This document shows positions 41,520 to 51,186 of a stretch of 64,000 nucleotides of DNA, piece by piece. The stretch is from positions 1 through 64,000 of the forward strand of contig JAUHXA010000009.1 in the NCBI GenBank assembly GCA_030427245.1. The letters are read 5' to 3'. A model generated the notes under the pieces. That model was not told where the DNA came from, did no database searches, and saw nothing but the letters and a program-made list of their open reading frames with translations. The stretch is from Bacteroidia bacterium. GTDB lineage: Bacteria > Bacteroidota > Bacteroidia > Chitinophagales > UBA2359. Both the position numbers and the translations under genes were made by a program. How positions within the stretch are numbered: the first letter of the stretch is position 1; each line of letters opens with the position of its first letter.

Positions 41520-43394
41520 CTACTGATAACCAGCCGCCTGCAATCCAAACAACTCTGAATAAGAACCGCCCAAATCCAACAATTCTTCGTGTGTACCCAG
41601 CTCTATTTTTTGCCCATTTTGCAGTACCAAAATACGGTCTGCCATTCGAACAGTTGAGAAACGATGGGAAATCAAAACTGCCATTTTTCCAGCCGTCAAA
41701 TCTGCAAAACGCTGAAACACTTCAAATTCAGCACGGGCATCCAAAGCAGCCGTTGGTTCGTCGAGAATCAAAACTTGTGCTTTTCGCATATATGCACGCC
41801 CCAAAGCCACCTTTTGCCATTCACCACCCGACAGTTCTACGCCTCCTTTAAAGCGGCGGCCTAACATCTGTTCATATTGAGCAGGTAGTTTTTCGATAAC
41901 CGTATCCGCCAAACTCTGTTCGGCGGAATGAACAATCGTAGGTTGATCTTCCAATTCATCAATCTTACCAATCGCAATGTTCTCAGAAGCAGTCATTTGA
42001 AATCGCACAAAATCTTGAAATATAACTCCTATCGCTTCCCTCAATCCCTTCAAATCGTAGTCTTTCAAGTCGTGACCATCCAATAAAATCCGTCCTTCGG
42101 AAGGATCATACAGTCGAGCAATCAATTTGGTCAAAGTCGTTTTTCCTGCGCCATTTTCGCCCACCAAAGCTAATTTTTCGCCTGCTTTGAAGGTAAAAGA
42201 TAAGTGTCGCAATGCCCAAATTTCGGTACCGGGATATTTGAAACCTACATTTTCAAACACAAAACCTGTTTGGATTTCTTCGGGAAAAGGCAAAGCTTGT
42301 TTGGAAGAGGTAATCGTTGGCTGCATATCTAAGAAATCGAAAAAGTCTTGAAGATACAAGGCGTTTTGGGAAATACTCGAAAACCGACTCAAAATGGACT
42401 GCAATAGGGTTCGCAAGCGATTGAAGGAACCTGCCAAAAAGGTCAAATCCCCAACAGAAATAAGGTTTTTTACAGTTTGTAAGATAATGACAATATACGC
42501 AATATAATACCCAGCATTGCCCAAACTATTGAAGACACTTCCCCAAGCGGCTCGTTTGACAGACAAGGCTTTGTTCACTTCATAGTAGCGGTCTGCAACG
42601 GCTTCAAAACGGTTGCGAAGGAATTTTTCGAGTCCAAAAATTTTGACCTCTTTAGCGGTGATATCGCTTGCGCCAATGTATCGAAGATAGTCTAATTCTC
42701 GCCTTTCGGGAGTCCAATTGCGAGTAATCGAGTAGCTTTTTTCATTGAAATACGTTTCGCTCAAAAAGGCGGGAATGACTGCTACAAATAACAGCACTAT
42801 CAACCACGGATTGAAAACCACCAAACCTGCGCCCAAAAATAGGATGGTGATGAGGTCTTGCAATTGTGATAAAACTTGCGACATCAAGACCGTCCTGCCT
42901 GTTGTTTGTCGCCTTGCTCGCTCCAATTTGTCGTAAAATTCCGCATCTTCAAACTGCTGCAAATCCAACTGAGCAGCGTGTTCTATCAGTTGAACAGAAG
43001 TTTTGTTGGCAAAAAGGTCGCCTAATAAAGCGTCCAATAAATTGATGCCTCTATTAAGCAAGTCGGACATAAGTGCCAATCCAAATTCTATGGCTACAAT
43101 TGTCCACAAATATTGCAAATCCGTTCCCTCAAATCCCACCTGAGCAACTCGAATTACTTCATCTATGATCAGTTTGCCAACATAGAGCATCGTCAATGGC
43201 ACCCCTGCCTTCAACAGCCGCAAAATCACATTGCCAAGCATCATCGAAGGACTTGTTTGCCATATCAAACGAAAAAATTTGGGAACATTGTTAAGGGCCT
43301 CCCAGCGTTCTTTGAAGGTTAAGGACTCTATAGGTCTTCTACCTCTGGGAGTAGAATGAGAAGGTGTGCCGAATAGTTTTGACCAAAAAGACAT
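41520..43394 (-). CDS. ABC transporter, fused permease and ATPase (half-exporter)
   Basis: The 624-residue protein has a six-helix transmembrane domain (about 45-350) and a nucleotide-binding domain. The latter has Walker A G-E-N-G-A-G-K-T (412-419), the signature L-S-G-G-E-W-Q-K, Walker B V-L-I-L-D-E-P-T-A-A-L-D and the switch His in L-I-S-H-R-F-S-T. It must work as a dimer to export a lipid, peptide or drug-like molecule; nothing nearby identifies the cargo. The gene converges on the histidine kinase gene 43 bp away. Confidence 0.92.
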   Translation of the reverse strand: MSFWSKLFGTPSHSTPRGRRPIESLTFKERWEALNNVPKFFRLIWQTSPSMMLGNVILRLLKAGVPLTMLYVGKLIIDEVIRVAQVGFEGTDLQYLWTIVAIEFGLALMSDLLNRGINLLDALLGDLFANKTSVQLIEHAAQLDLQQFEDAEFYDKLERARRQTTGRTVLMSQVLSQLQDLITILFLGAGLVVFNPWLIVLLFVAVIPAFLSETYFNEKSYSITRNWTPERRELDYLRYIGASDITAKEVKIFGLEKFLRNRFEAVADRYYEVNKALSVKRAAWGSVFNSLGNAGYYIAYIVIILQTVKNLISVGDLTFLAGSFNRLRTLLQSILSRFSSISQNALYLQDFFDFLDMQPTITSSKQALPFPEEIQTGFVFENVGFKYPGTEIWALRHLSFTFKAGEKLALVGENGAGKTTLTKLIARLYDPSEGRILLDGHDLKDYDLKGLREAIGVIFQDFVRFQMTASENIAIGKIDELEDQPTIVHSAEQSLADTVIEKLPAQYEQMLGRRFKGGVELSGGEWQKVALGRAYMRKAQVLILDEPTAALDARAEFEVFQRFADLTAGKMAVLISHRFSTVRMADRILVLQNGQKIELGTHEELLDLGGSYSELFGLQAAGYQ

Positions 43395-43561
43395 ATAGTA
43401 TTGAGTTGGTTAGGTTGGGTAAACATTATTGAATGGTTTTTGGTTCGGGTGTAATGATTACATAATATTTGATTTCAGACTTGTGATTTCTAAAATCGTA
43501 ACTCATAAATCAGGTAATCAAGCTTCTTTCACCAAAGGTCTTTTTTGAGAAGGTGGGCATA

Positions 43562-43600
43562 AAAAAATCCGTTAGGCATAAAACATCTAACAGATTTTTT
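43562..43600. terminator. Bidirectional terminator after the response-regulator gene
   Basis: AAAAAATCCGTTAG (43562-43575) pairs with CTAACAGATTTTTT (43587-43600) at 13 of 14 positions over an 11-nt loop. On the minus strand it ends in a T-run and lies 27 bp after the response-regulator stop, fitting termination of the hemE-regulator operon. Confidence 0.8.
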
Positions 43601-43626
43601 GTTTCAGATTATCAAATATGTGTTTA

Positions 43627-44355
43627 TCAAGCAAGCATCTGAACCGGATCTTTCTGCTCTTCCGAATTCGTAAACTTGTAGCCAACCCCTCGCACTGAAT
43701 GGAAAAATTCGGGCTTTTTAGGATCTTTCTCAAAGTATTTACGGAAAGCCAAAATGAAGTTGTCAATTGTTCGAGTAGAGGGATAGACATCATAACCCCA
43801 TACAAACTGCAGTATTTGTTCCCTCGAAACAACCTCATTATTGCGTTCGATCAAGAGTTTCAAAAGTTTGGATTCCTTATTGGTGAGGCTGACCTCCCCT
43901 TTTTGACAAACAGCTCGATAGGTAGAAAAATTCACTTCATTGTCGCCAAAAGAATATTCAATAATTTCACGAGTAGGCGTTTCTGTTTTCATACTCCTTT
44001 GCACCAATTTGCCAGCACGAAGTAAGAATTCTTCTAGATTGAAGGGTTTGGTCATGTAATCATCTGCTCCTTTTTTCAAACCATTGATTTTGTCTTGAGC
44101 AGTATCCTTTGCAGTGAGGAATAGAATAGGAACATCCGCATCTTCCAAGCGTACCTTTTCACAAACATGAATACCATCAACTTCGGGGAGCATTATGTCC
44201 AATACAATCAAATTGAAACGCTGACCTTTGAAGGTTTTAATAGCAGAAAGTCCATCTCCAACCGCAACAACCTCATACCCCTCCAATTCGAGGTTCATTT
44301 TAATGGCTTCTTGGAGATTTTCCTCATCTTCTACGAGTAAAATTCTGGGCATCAT
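43627..44355 (-). CDS. OmpR/PhoB-family response regulator
   Basis: The 242-residue protein has a receiver domain with acidic pocket Glu9-Asp10-Glu11, phosphoacceptor Asp53 (L-I-V-L-D-I-M-L-P), Thr81 and Lys103. A winged-helix DNA-binding domain (about 130-232) follows, with L-T-N-K-E-S-K-L-L-K-L-L and R-T-I-D-N-F-I-L-A-F-R-K-Y-F. It lies 26 bp downstream of hemE and appears to be co-transcribed with it. No histidine kinase gene is on the same strand; the kinase at 38741 is 2 kb away and oppositely oriented. Confidence 0.93.
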   Translation of the reverse strand: MMPRILLVEDEENLQEAIKMNLELEGYEVVAVGDGLSAIKTFKGQRFNLIVLDIMLPEVDGIHVCEKVRLEDADVPILFLTAKDTAQDKINGLKKGADDYMTKPFNLEEFLLRAGKLVQRSMKTETPTREIIEYSFGDNEVNFSTYRAVCQKGEVSLTNKESKLLKLLIERNNEVVSREQILQFVWGYDVYPSTRTIDNFILAFRKYFEKDPKKPEFFHSVRGVGYKFTNSEEQKDPVQMLA

Positions 44356-44381
44356 AGTAGATAGATTTTATTGTGGATTAA

Positions 44382-45422
44382 TTAATATATTTTAGAAAAA
44401 TTGTATTCTTTTACAGTATCTACAAAACACTTTACATTATCAAGCGGTGTATCTGGATATACACCATGCCCCAAATTGGCAATGTATCGGTTGGTTCCAA
44501 AAATCTCTAGCATTTTGCGAACTTCTTTTCGAATCGTATTTTGGTCGGCATAAAGTAGGCAAGGGTCGAAATTTCCTTGAAGGGTTTTTTGATTGCCTAT
44601 GAGTTGACGGCTTTCTGAAGGTGACATATTCCAATCCAAACCAACGACTTGACAATCCAATTGCCCAATCGCTTCTCTGGCAAAATAAGCTCCTTTCGCA
44701 AAAACAGTAACGGGTACTTCGTCCATTGCATCACATAACTGAGCTATGTAAGGCAGCGAAAATTCAGCATATTGTTGGGGTGGCAAGATACCCGCCCATG
44801 AATCAAACAACTGAATCAAATCTGCTCCTGCTGCTACTTGGGCTTTTATATAAGATAAAATGCTTAGGGTTATTTTTTGCATCAATTGATGCGAAGCTTC
44901 AGGCTGTTGGTACAACATTCGTCTGGCTTTGGAGAATGTTTTTGAACCGCTTCCTTCAATCATGTAAGCGAAAAGCGTCCAGGGGCAGCCCGAAAAACCA
45001 ATCAAAGGTACACGTCCGTTGAGTGCTTTTTTGGTGAGGCGAATGGCTTCAATGGTGTACCCAATGTCTCTTGCACCATCTGCAATTTTTAGGGCATCAA
45101 CATCGGCTTGTGATTGAATGGTCTTGGGAAACAGTGGTCCTTTAGATTCCACCATTTTGTAGGGCAATCCCATCGCCTCGGGAATTTCCAAAATATCGGA
45201 GAAAATGATGGCTGCATCAACGTCCAGTTCATCAACAGGCTGAATGGTTACTTCACATGCCAATTCGGGCGTTTGTACCAATTCTTTGAAGCCCGAAAGC
45301 TTATTGCGAATCGCTCTATACTGTGGCAAAATCCTACCTGCTTGTCTCATAAGCCATACAGGTGTTCGTTCTACTTCCTCTCCCAAGGCGGCTCTTAATA
45401 GTAAATCGTTCTTTTTTTGCAT
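44382..45422 (-). CDS. hemE: Uroporphyrinogen decarboxylase
   Basis: The 346-residue protein carries both UroD signatures, [16 protein letters not shown] (about 22-37) and [12 protein letters not shown] (about 143-154), the catalytic Asp in I-I-F-S-D-I-L and the late N-L-G-H-G-V-Y-P. It decarboxylates uroporphyrinogen III to coproporphyrinogen III in haem synthesis. No other haem gene is nearby. It leads an operon with the response regulator. Confidence 0.96.
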   Translation of the reverse strand: MQKKNDLLLRAALGEEVERTPVWLMRQAGRILPQYRAIRNKLSGFKELVQTPELACEVTIQPVDELDVDAAIIFSDILEIPEAMGLPYKMVESKGPLFPKTIQSQADVDALKIADGARDIGYTIEAIRLTKKALNGRVPLIGFSGCPWTLFAYMIEGSGSKTFSKARRMLYQQPEASHQLMQKITLSILSYIKAQVAAGADLIQLFDSWAGILPPQQYAEFSLPYIAQLCDAMDEVPVTVFAKGAYFAREAIGQLDCQVVGLDWNMSPSESRQLIGNQKTLQGNFDPCLLYADQNTIRKEVRKMLEIFGTNRYIANLGHGVYPDTPLDNVKCFVDTVKEYNFSKIY

Positions 45423-45660
45423 AAATTTTGAAAAAATATCTAAATAAGGATAGCTTTGAAGCTCATTCCTATTTGGGCTTTATTTGTCTTTTTTGATTAT
45501 ATATTTTTCTTTAATATAGAGAGGAATAGTGATTTTGTTACAGTAATGTAATTTTTTTGTTTAAAATTAGTCATTTTTTTTGAATTGAGCCTAAAAAAAG
45601 CGTTTTTGGCACAAGTTCAAGGTACTTTTCCCTATAAAATTAAAATAGCAATTCCCGATT

Positions 45661-46584
45661 ATGCAAATTTTTATGACTCCTTCCAGCAGATTTGAGGGTT
45701 TAGAAGACTATCCTTTTTCTGCCAATTACAAAACCGTTGGTGATGGACTTCAAATGCACTATGTAGATGCAGGGCCTAAAAAAGCAAGACAGACCTTACT
45801 CTTATTACACGGCGAACCAAGTTGGTCTTACCTCTATCGCAAGATGATTCCCGTTTTTGTGGAAGCAGGTTTTCGCTGTATTGCACCTGATTTAATTGGT
45901 TTTGGCAAGTCTTCAAAACCCAGCAAAACCACCGATTATTCTTTTGCGAAACACATCGAGTGGGTTTCGAGCCTCGTTCAGCAGTTAGATCTCCAAAATA
46001 TCACCTTTTTTGGGCAAGATTGGGGCGGACTGATTGGCCTTCGTATCGTCACGGCAGAGCCTGAACGTTTCAGTCGGATTGTGGTAGCGAATACAGGTTT
46101 ACCAACAGGCGATCATACTCCTCCAAAAGCGTTTTTGGAGTGGCAAGAGTTTTCACAAAAGGTCAAGGTTTTTCCATTTGAGAAAATCATGCAAAACTCT
46201 ACGGTTTCTAAGTTGTCAAAAAAAGTTTTGAGTGCTTATTCTGCCCCATTTCCCCACAAAAACTATACGGCGGGCGCACGTGTTTTTCCCGCTTTGGTTC
46301 CTACAAAACCCGATGACCCCGAATCTGACAACAATCGGGCAGCATGGAAAGTCTTAATGGCTTGGGACAAACCTTTGTTGACTCTGTTTTCGGACAGCGA
46401 CCCGATTACCAAAGGAGGCGATAAGCCATTTGTCAAACTGGTACCAGGAGCAAAAGATCAACCGCATCAAACCATTGAAGCGGCAGGACATTTTTTGCAG
46501 GAAGACAAAGGGGAAGAAATTGCAGGTATTATTGTGAATTGGATACGAAAATCATTGAAGGTAAGCGTTGAAGAAAGTCAGTAA
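45661..46584 (+). CDS. Haloalkane dehalogenase-like alpha/beta hydrolase
   Basis: The 307-residue protein resembles HLD-I dehalogenases throughout: T-P-x-S-R-F-E-x-L-x-x-Y-P-F at the N-terminus, oxyanion region L-H-G-E-P-S-W-S-Y-L-Y, nucleophile Asp120 followed by halide-binding Trp121 (G-Q-D-W-G-G), an acidic residue in F-S-D-S-D-P-I and base His277 (A-A-G-H-F-L-Q-E-D). These enzymes cleave carbon-halogen bonds, and the nucleophile Asp (not Ser) supports that over esterase activity. The natural substrate is unknown. A start at 45673 is also possible. Confidence 0.85.
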   Translation: MQIFMTPSSRFEGLEDYPFSANYKTVGDGLQMHYVDAGPKKARQTLLLLHGEPSWSYLYRKMIPVFVEAGFRCIAPDLIGFGKSSKPSKTTDYSFAKHIEWVSSLVQQLDLQNITFFGQDWGGLIGLRIVTAEPERFSRIVVANTGLPTGDHTPPKAFLEWQEFSQKVKVFPFEKIMQNSTVSKLSKKVLSAYSAPFPHKNYTAGARVFPALVPTKPDDPESDNNRAAWKVLMAWDKPLLTLFSDSDPITKGGDKPFVKLVPGAKDQPHQTIEAAGHFLQEDKGEEIAGIIVNWIRKSLKVSVEESQ

Positions 46585-46731
46585 ACTAAATCGCTGTTTT
46601 CACTTTATATCTTTCTGATTATCAGATATATTTAAAAGAATGGCTATTGAAAGGTGAAAGAGCCTTTGCTGACTTTATAACCATTTTTGTGGAAACTAAA
46701 TGTTTTAATCTCATTGTTTTATTGTAGAATA

Positions 46732-46900
46732 CTAGTTCAACTCAGTACAGGCAAAACGTTTCTATGATTCAGAATCCAAACCTTATAGGTTTTTTTCATA
46801 TAAATTCACCTCATCAATAAAATCCTATGCAACTTCAAGATTTAAACCTATAAGGTTTTATTTGGCAAATATATTTTTGTCCTGTCCTCAGCTTGTTCAA
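46732..46900 (+). mobile_element. MITE-like element, family 1, copy C (diverged), with near-perfect 9-bp duplication
   Basis: The element at 46741-46891 (151 bp) starts CTCAGTACAGGCAAAACG and ends TTTTTGTCCTGTCCTCAG. Its boxes CCTTATAGGTTT and AAACCTATAAGG are spaced almost as in copies A and B (51 versus 53 nt apart). The flanks are CTAGTTCAA (46732-46740) and CTTGTTCAA (46892-46900), 8 of 9 identical. The remaining internal sequence differs from copies A and B, so only ends and boxes are conserved. It lies in the 400-bp gap between the dehalogenase and CotH genes; the rest of that gap shows only a weak TATATCT/AGATATA hairpin near 46606-46630. Confidence 0.75.
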
Positions 46901-46984
46901 TACAGATAAAATCATTTTTTCTGAGTAATACCGAAGGATTCTCCAATTTTGACTGTCTAAAATAGAAACAACCAAAATAATACA

Positions 46985-49261
46985 ATGAGATACTTAATTT
47001 TTACTTTTTTTGTACTACTGCAATCAGCAGTTCTTGCACAGGATTTTTACGATTTATATACGATTCAAACCATCGAAATCACCTTTGAGCAAAGCAACTG
47101 GGATCAACTTTTGGATGCCGAAAAACAAGGGGATGAAAACTACATCATGGCACAGAGTGTGAGCATCAATGGAGTCATATTTGACAGCGTTGGAGTGAAA
47201 TACAAAGGAAATAGTACTTATAATGCCAACCAAACCAAAAATCCTTTTCACATCGAATTGGATACCTACAAAGATCAAGATTACGAAGGTTACAAGGACA
47301 TCAAATTGAGCAATGTTGCCAAAGACCCTTCTTTTTTGAGGGAAGTATTATCCTATCAAATTTTGAGGCAGTACATGGATGCTCCTCTTTCCAACTATGC
47401 GAATGTCTATGTGAACGGTGATTTGTTAGGGCTTTACAGCAATTCTGAATCCATCACCAAAACATTTGTAAACAGTCGTTTTTACTCCAAAAACAATACA
47501 TTTATTAAGTGTAATCCGCCTGCTGGAGCTGGACCACAATCCAACGATCTGCCTAATTTGGTTTATTTGGGACAAGATAGTACGGATTATTACGATGCTT
47601 ACGAATTGAAGTCCGATGAAGGATGGCAAGAGTTGATCAACCTCTGCGATACCTTGGCGAATCATACCGATCAAATCGAAGAAATGTTGGACATTGACAG
47701 AGTTTTGTGGATGCACGCTTTCAACAATGTACTGGTGAATTTGGACAGCTATTCTGGGCAGTTCGCTCAGAATTACTACTTGTATCGTCAGGACAATGGA
47801 AGATTTGTGCCTGTAGTTTGGGATTTGAATGAGTCCTTTGGGAAGTTTTCGAGTACGGGTTCGGGGAATCTGAACAATACGACTGCGAAGCAAAGAATGG
47901 ATTACTTACTCCACGCAAATGATACAGATTACCCGCTTATTCAAAAGCTGCTGAGTGATCCAACTTACAAACGAATGTATATTGCCCACTGCAAAACCAT
48001 GCTTTTGGAGAACTTTGACAACAATAGTTATTTCGCTATTGGACAAGCTCTTCAAGCTACGATTGATGCGGCTGTACAGGCGGATGACAACAAGTTTTTT
48101 AGCTACAATAATTTTGTGGACAATCTTACCAGTGATGTCAATGCAGGCGGTGGTGGCCCTGGAGGCGGGGCAACAGTTGGAATCACCAACTTAATGGATG
48201 TAAGAAGTGACTACTTATTGGGGCTTGCCGATTTTTCGCAAACAGAACCAACCATCTCCGAAATTGGTGTATTGAATACTCCAATAATCAATCAAACCGT
48301 CACTGTTTCTGCTGCAATTGTTGACGCTAATAGAGTTTATCTTCAATATCGAAGCGATGTAGAAATGCCTTTCAGCCAAGTAGAAATGTTTGACGACGGC
48401 GCACACAACGATGGTGCTGCAAATGATGGATTTTATGGTGCAGAGTTGGCTGTAGAAAGTGCATTGACGCAGTACTATATCTATGCAGAAAACGACAATG
48501 CGGGTAAATTTTCACCAGAAAGAGCTGCCCATGAATTTTATTCTTTCACTGCAACACTTTCAGAACCCACCGTTGGTGACTTGGTTATCAACGAGTTTAT
48601 GGCTTCAAATGATGTGACCGTAGCCGACCAAGACGGAGAGTTTGACGATTGGATAGAACTCTACAACAACAGTTCAGAGAGCATCAATTTAGAGGGCTAC
48701 TATCTTTCGGATGATGCAGAAGACTTGACGCAATGGGCATTTCCTGCGGGTACAGTCATTGAAGGAATGGGCTATTTGACGATTTGGGCAGACGACGATG
48801 AAGACCAAATGGGCTTACACACCAACTTCAAATTATCAGCTGGAGCGGAGTCTGTTATTTTGACAGATCCTTTGGGAGTGGTTGTGGATGAGGTGAGTTA
48901 TGTAGATCAAGAAACGGATGTAGCTTATGGCAGATTCCCAAATGGTACGGGCAATTTTCAAGCGATTGAAGCTACTTTCGGTACTGAAAATGGTGTAATT
49001 GTAGGCATTGAAACACCTTTATTGGAGAATCTATCATTGAAGGCTGTACCAAACCCTACTAACGATTCTTTTTATTTGGAAATCACTGCTCCCAATTCAA
49101 AAGACCGAACCTTGTCTGTTTACAATTTGACTGGAAAACTCATCCATCAAGATGCGTTTTCTTCTGCCAATGCCAATATTTTCATAGACACATCTCATTG
49201 GAATTCGGGTGTGTATGTAGTGCAAGTAGATGGAGCTTTTTTGAAGGTGGTAGTTTGGTAA
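46985..49261 (+). CDS. T9SS-secreted CotH kinase-family protein with lamin-tail domain
   Basis: The 758-residue protein has a signal peptide (1-19, V-L-A-Q) and a CotH domain (about 25-400) with V-G-V-K-Y-K-G-N-S-T and the active-site-like W-D-L-N-E-S-F-G (about 278-285). CotH proteins are atypical protein kinases that phosphorylate spore-coat or surface proteins. A Gly-rich linker (about 384-396) leads to a beta domain, a lamin-tail domain (about 533-675, L-V-I-N-E-F-M-A-S-N) and a T9SS sorting domain (V-P-N-P-T-N-D-S-F ... G-V-Y-V-V-Q-V). It may phosphorylate surface or secreted proteins, but ATP availability outside the cell is a problem for that idea. Confidence 0.87.
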   Translation: MRYLIFTFFVLLQSAVLAQDFYDLYTIQTIEITFEQSNWDQLLDAEKQGDENYIMAQSVSINGVIFDSVGVKYKGNSTYNANQTKNPFHIELDTYKDQDYEGYKDIKLSNVAKDPSFLREVLSYQILRQYMDAPLSNYANVYVNGDLLGLYSNSESITKTFVNSRFYSKNNTFIKCNPPAGAGPQSNDLPNLVYLGQDSTDYYDAYELKSDEGWQELINLCDTLANHTDQIEEMLDIDRVLWMHAFNNVLVNLDSYSGQFAQNYYLYRQDNGRFVPVVWDLNESFGKFSSTGSGNLNNTTAKQRMDYLLHANDTDYPLIQKLLSDPTYKRMYIAHCKTMLLENFDNNSYFAIGQALQATIDAAVQADDNKFFSYNNFVDNLTSDVNAGGGGPGGGATVGITNLMDVRSDYLLGLADFSQTEPTISEIGVLNTPIINQTVTVSAAIVDANRVYLQYRSDVEMPFSQVEMFDDGAHNDGAANDGFYGAELAVESALTQYYIYAENDNAGKFSPERAAHEFYSFTATLSEPTVGDLVINEFMASNDVTVADQDGEFDDWIELYNNSSESINLEGYYLSDDAEDLTQWAFPAGTVIEGMGYLTIWADDDEDQMGLHTNFKLSAGAESVILTDPLGVVVDEVSYVDQETDVAYGRFPNGTGNFQAIEATFGTENGVIVGIETPLLENLSLKAVPNPTNDSFYLEITAPNSKDRTLSVYNLTGKLIHQDAFSSANANIFIDTSHWNSGVYVVQVDGAFLKVVVW

Positions 49262-49287
49262 TCAAATCTCACCTTATGAATAAGTTA

Positions 49288-49333
49288 TAAAAAAATGGCC
49301 CGAAACTTTAATAAAGCTTTGGGCCGTTTTTTT
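49288..49333. terminator. Bidirectional terminator between the CotH and BI-1 genes
   Basis: A hairpin of GGCCC...GGGCC with an extended stem (AAACTTTA against TAAAGCTTT) and flanking A-run and T-run lies between the two convergent stops. GC pairs at the base and the T-run on each strand make it a good two-way terminator. Confidence 0.85.
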
Positions 49334-49355
49334 ATATTGTTTTACTCAAAAAATA

Positions 49356-50075
49356 CTAATCTCCAGACATTCTCATCAAAATATCCAAGATATACCAAAA
49401 CAACAACATAAATGAAGCAAAAAGCCCCAAAGAAGCTGCAACGTATTGGTCGGTTCGATATTGATGGATAATGTTGGAAGTTTGGTAAAGAATCGTTCCT
49501 GCGGCAAGCATCACCATTGCGCCAGAAAAGAACAAGCCCAAGTCAAAGCCGAAAATAACTCCTGCTACAATCAAACCAAAGGCAATGATAAAACCTACGG
49601 TCAAGAAAGATTTGAGGAAAGAAAAGTCTTTGTTGGAGAAAAAGGCAATCGCTGTCAATCCTGTAAACAAACAAGCCGTCAATAAGCCCGCCTGCTGTAC
49701 AACTGCACCCCCGCCTGTCACTGCCATAGCAATGTAAATCAAAGGAACAAAGATAAATGCTTCTGCTATCACGTATAATGCCAAAGCTCGGTATTGCTTG
49801 CCTTTATCCGTAGATGTTCGTGCCCATTTGTCTGCCATATTGGTGACAAACATAAAACCTCCCAAAAGCAACAACCACTGAAAACCGCCTACAAACCACA
49901 TTCCTGCTTTGACGATGATAGGTGTGTTGAGAAACAAAGCTTCTACAACAATAAATCCTAAAATCGCAAGGGCAAGGTGTAGATAAGTCTTTTTTATGAA
50001 TTCTGCTCTATCCAGTGCCGAACTCCTGTCGGCATACATAGAGGTTTCATTGCTAAGAAATCTGGTATCTTCCAT
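49356..50075 (-). CDS. Bax inhibitor-1/YccA family membrane protein
   Basis: Starting at M-E-D-T-R-F-L-S (50075) the protein has 239 residues. An in-frame ATG at 50165 would add 30 residues that look non-native. There are seven hydrophobic helices, with F-I-K-K-T-Y-L-H-L-A before the first, as usual in the family. The C-terminal helix carries Asp residues (L-D-I-L) of the type forming the pH-sensitive Ca2+ leak pore. BI-1/YccA proteins are inner-membrane proteins linked to Ca2+ leak and, in E. coli, to FtsH modulation. The gene is monocistronic. Confidence 0.85.
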   Translation of the reverse strand: MEDTRFLSNETSMYADRSSALDRAEFIKKTYLHLALAILGFIVVEALFLNTPIIVKAGMWFVGGFQWLLLLGGFMFVTNMADKWARTSTDKGKQYRALALYVIAEAFIFVPLIYIAMAVTGGGAVVQQAGLLTACLFTGLTAIAFFSNKDFSFLKSFLTVGFIIAFGLIVAGVIFGFDLGLFFSGAMVMLAAGTILYQTSNIIHQYRTDQYVAASLGLFASFMLLFWYILDILMRMSGD

Positions 50076-50319
50076 ATTCTGTTTTTTTGTTTTACTGTTA
50101 TTAAAAACGGTGAATAATTCTGCTTTCAAACAAGCGAAGTAAGGAATTAGTTCCTTCTGACTCACTTTTTTTTGTGTGGTAAATATAGGTATTTGTTTTT
50201 ATTTTTTGAAGAATTTGTTTGAAGGCTTGTTGAAAGGTATCTGGTATCTTTTCAGCTTATTACCAAATTGATTTCCAACTCATTTGGACTCTTTAGAAAT
50301 TAGGTATCCATTCCTACGA

Positions 50320-50361
50320 TTTTTTAACATTTTTTGTTTTTGCCTAAAAAATGTTAAAAAA
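50320..50361. promoter_or_regulatory. Perfect 16-bp A/T-rich inverted repeat upstream of the glycosidase-like cluster
   Basis: TTTTTTAACATTTTTT (50320-50335) is perfectly complementary to AAAAAATGTTAAAAAA (50346-50361) across a 10-nt spacer. Its low GC makes it a poor terminator. It lies about 95 bp before the start at 50456 in the divergent gap with the BI-1 gene, so an operator is a reasonable guess. Confidence 0.4.
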
Positions 50362-50455
50362 TTGCAATCCCAAGCAGCTTTTGACAAATTGTTGGTCATT
50401 AATAGTTAAATTAGGTGACCGCCAACATATCGTTTCCTTCAATATCCCCCAAAAA

Positions 50456-51160
50456 ATGGAACTAAAACTACTACTAATCACTTTACTAACAACGATGGTT
50501 TTGTTTCTCAACCACCCCTGCTTTGCTTTTGAAGGGATGGAGGTATATCTGCAAGAAAACGAAGGACTTAGTGAAAAAGCTTTTTTGCAAGATTTTCCTT
50601 TTGAAGCCTATTTGGAGGAGACAAAACTAACTGATTATCAAGCATTGGAAACAGATAGACAGCTATTGAAGGAAAAAGGAAAAGATGGAGGGCAATTTAT
50701 CGCCGCATTGGGTGAGCAGTATTTGAAGGCAAAACCCATTGATTTACTGAATTTTAGACAAACTAAAAACAGCATTGAAGTAGGTTGGATGTATTTGAAG
50801 GCTTTGCCCAAAATCGTTTCCAAACCCGATGTGAGTTTTGAAGTCATGGGAGATTACATTTTGAAGGAGGTTGCAGAAAAAGTCGAACAGGGAATCAAGG
50901 ACGGAACTTTAGAGGCAGACAATTGGCAAACGAGATTCTACGTTCAAAGATTAGAAGATTGTAGCTACTATATTGACATTCCCAAAAGTGATGTTTCCAA
51001 ATTGTTGTTTCATGTTCAACACAACAATTGGGGATATATTTGGAGTAGAGTGAGAAGCCGATACCTCATGGAATTCATTTTCCTGCTTTTATTACCAATT
51101 GGTTTATTGGGATGGTATCTCAAAAAGAAGAAAAACAAGCACAAACTAAATACTCAATAA
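50456..51160 (+). CDS. Hypothetical protein with signal peptide and C-terminal membrane anchor
   Basis: ATG 50456 gives 234 residues with a signal peptide (1-22, M-V-L-F-L-N-H-P-C-F-A). An upstream in-frame ATG at 50351 would place 35 hydrophilic residues before it. The mature part is helical and charged and has no recognised domain. A transmembrane helix at about 206-223 is followed by K-K-K-K-N-K-H-K, so the protein is anchored with a short cytosolic tail. It is the first gene of a same-strand run ending at 57012, 26 bp before the next gene. Confidence 0.6.
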   Translation: MELKLLLITLLTTMVLFLNHPCFAFEGMEVYLQENEGLSEKAFLQDFPFEAYLEETKLTDYQALETDRQLLKEKGKDGGQFIAALGEQYLKAKPIDLLNFRQTKNSIEVGWMYLKALPKIVSKPDVSFEVMGDYILKEVAEKVEQGIKDGTLEADNWQTRFYVQRLEDCSYYIDIPKSDVSKLLFHVQHNNWGYIWSRVRSRYLMEFIFLLLLPIGLLGWYLKKKKNKHKLNTQ

Positions 51161-51186
51161 TTCATCATTAACTATTCCTATTTCCT

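Noticed and set aside
38741-44355. Histidine kinase (38741) and response regulator (43627) as a cognate pair
   Set aside because: They are 2.1 kb apart on opposite strands, separated by an ABC exporter, with separate terminators. Nothing in the sequence links them.
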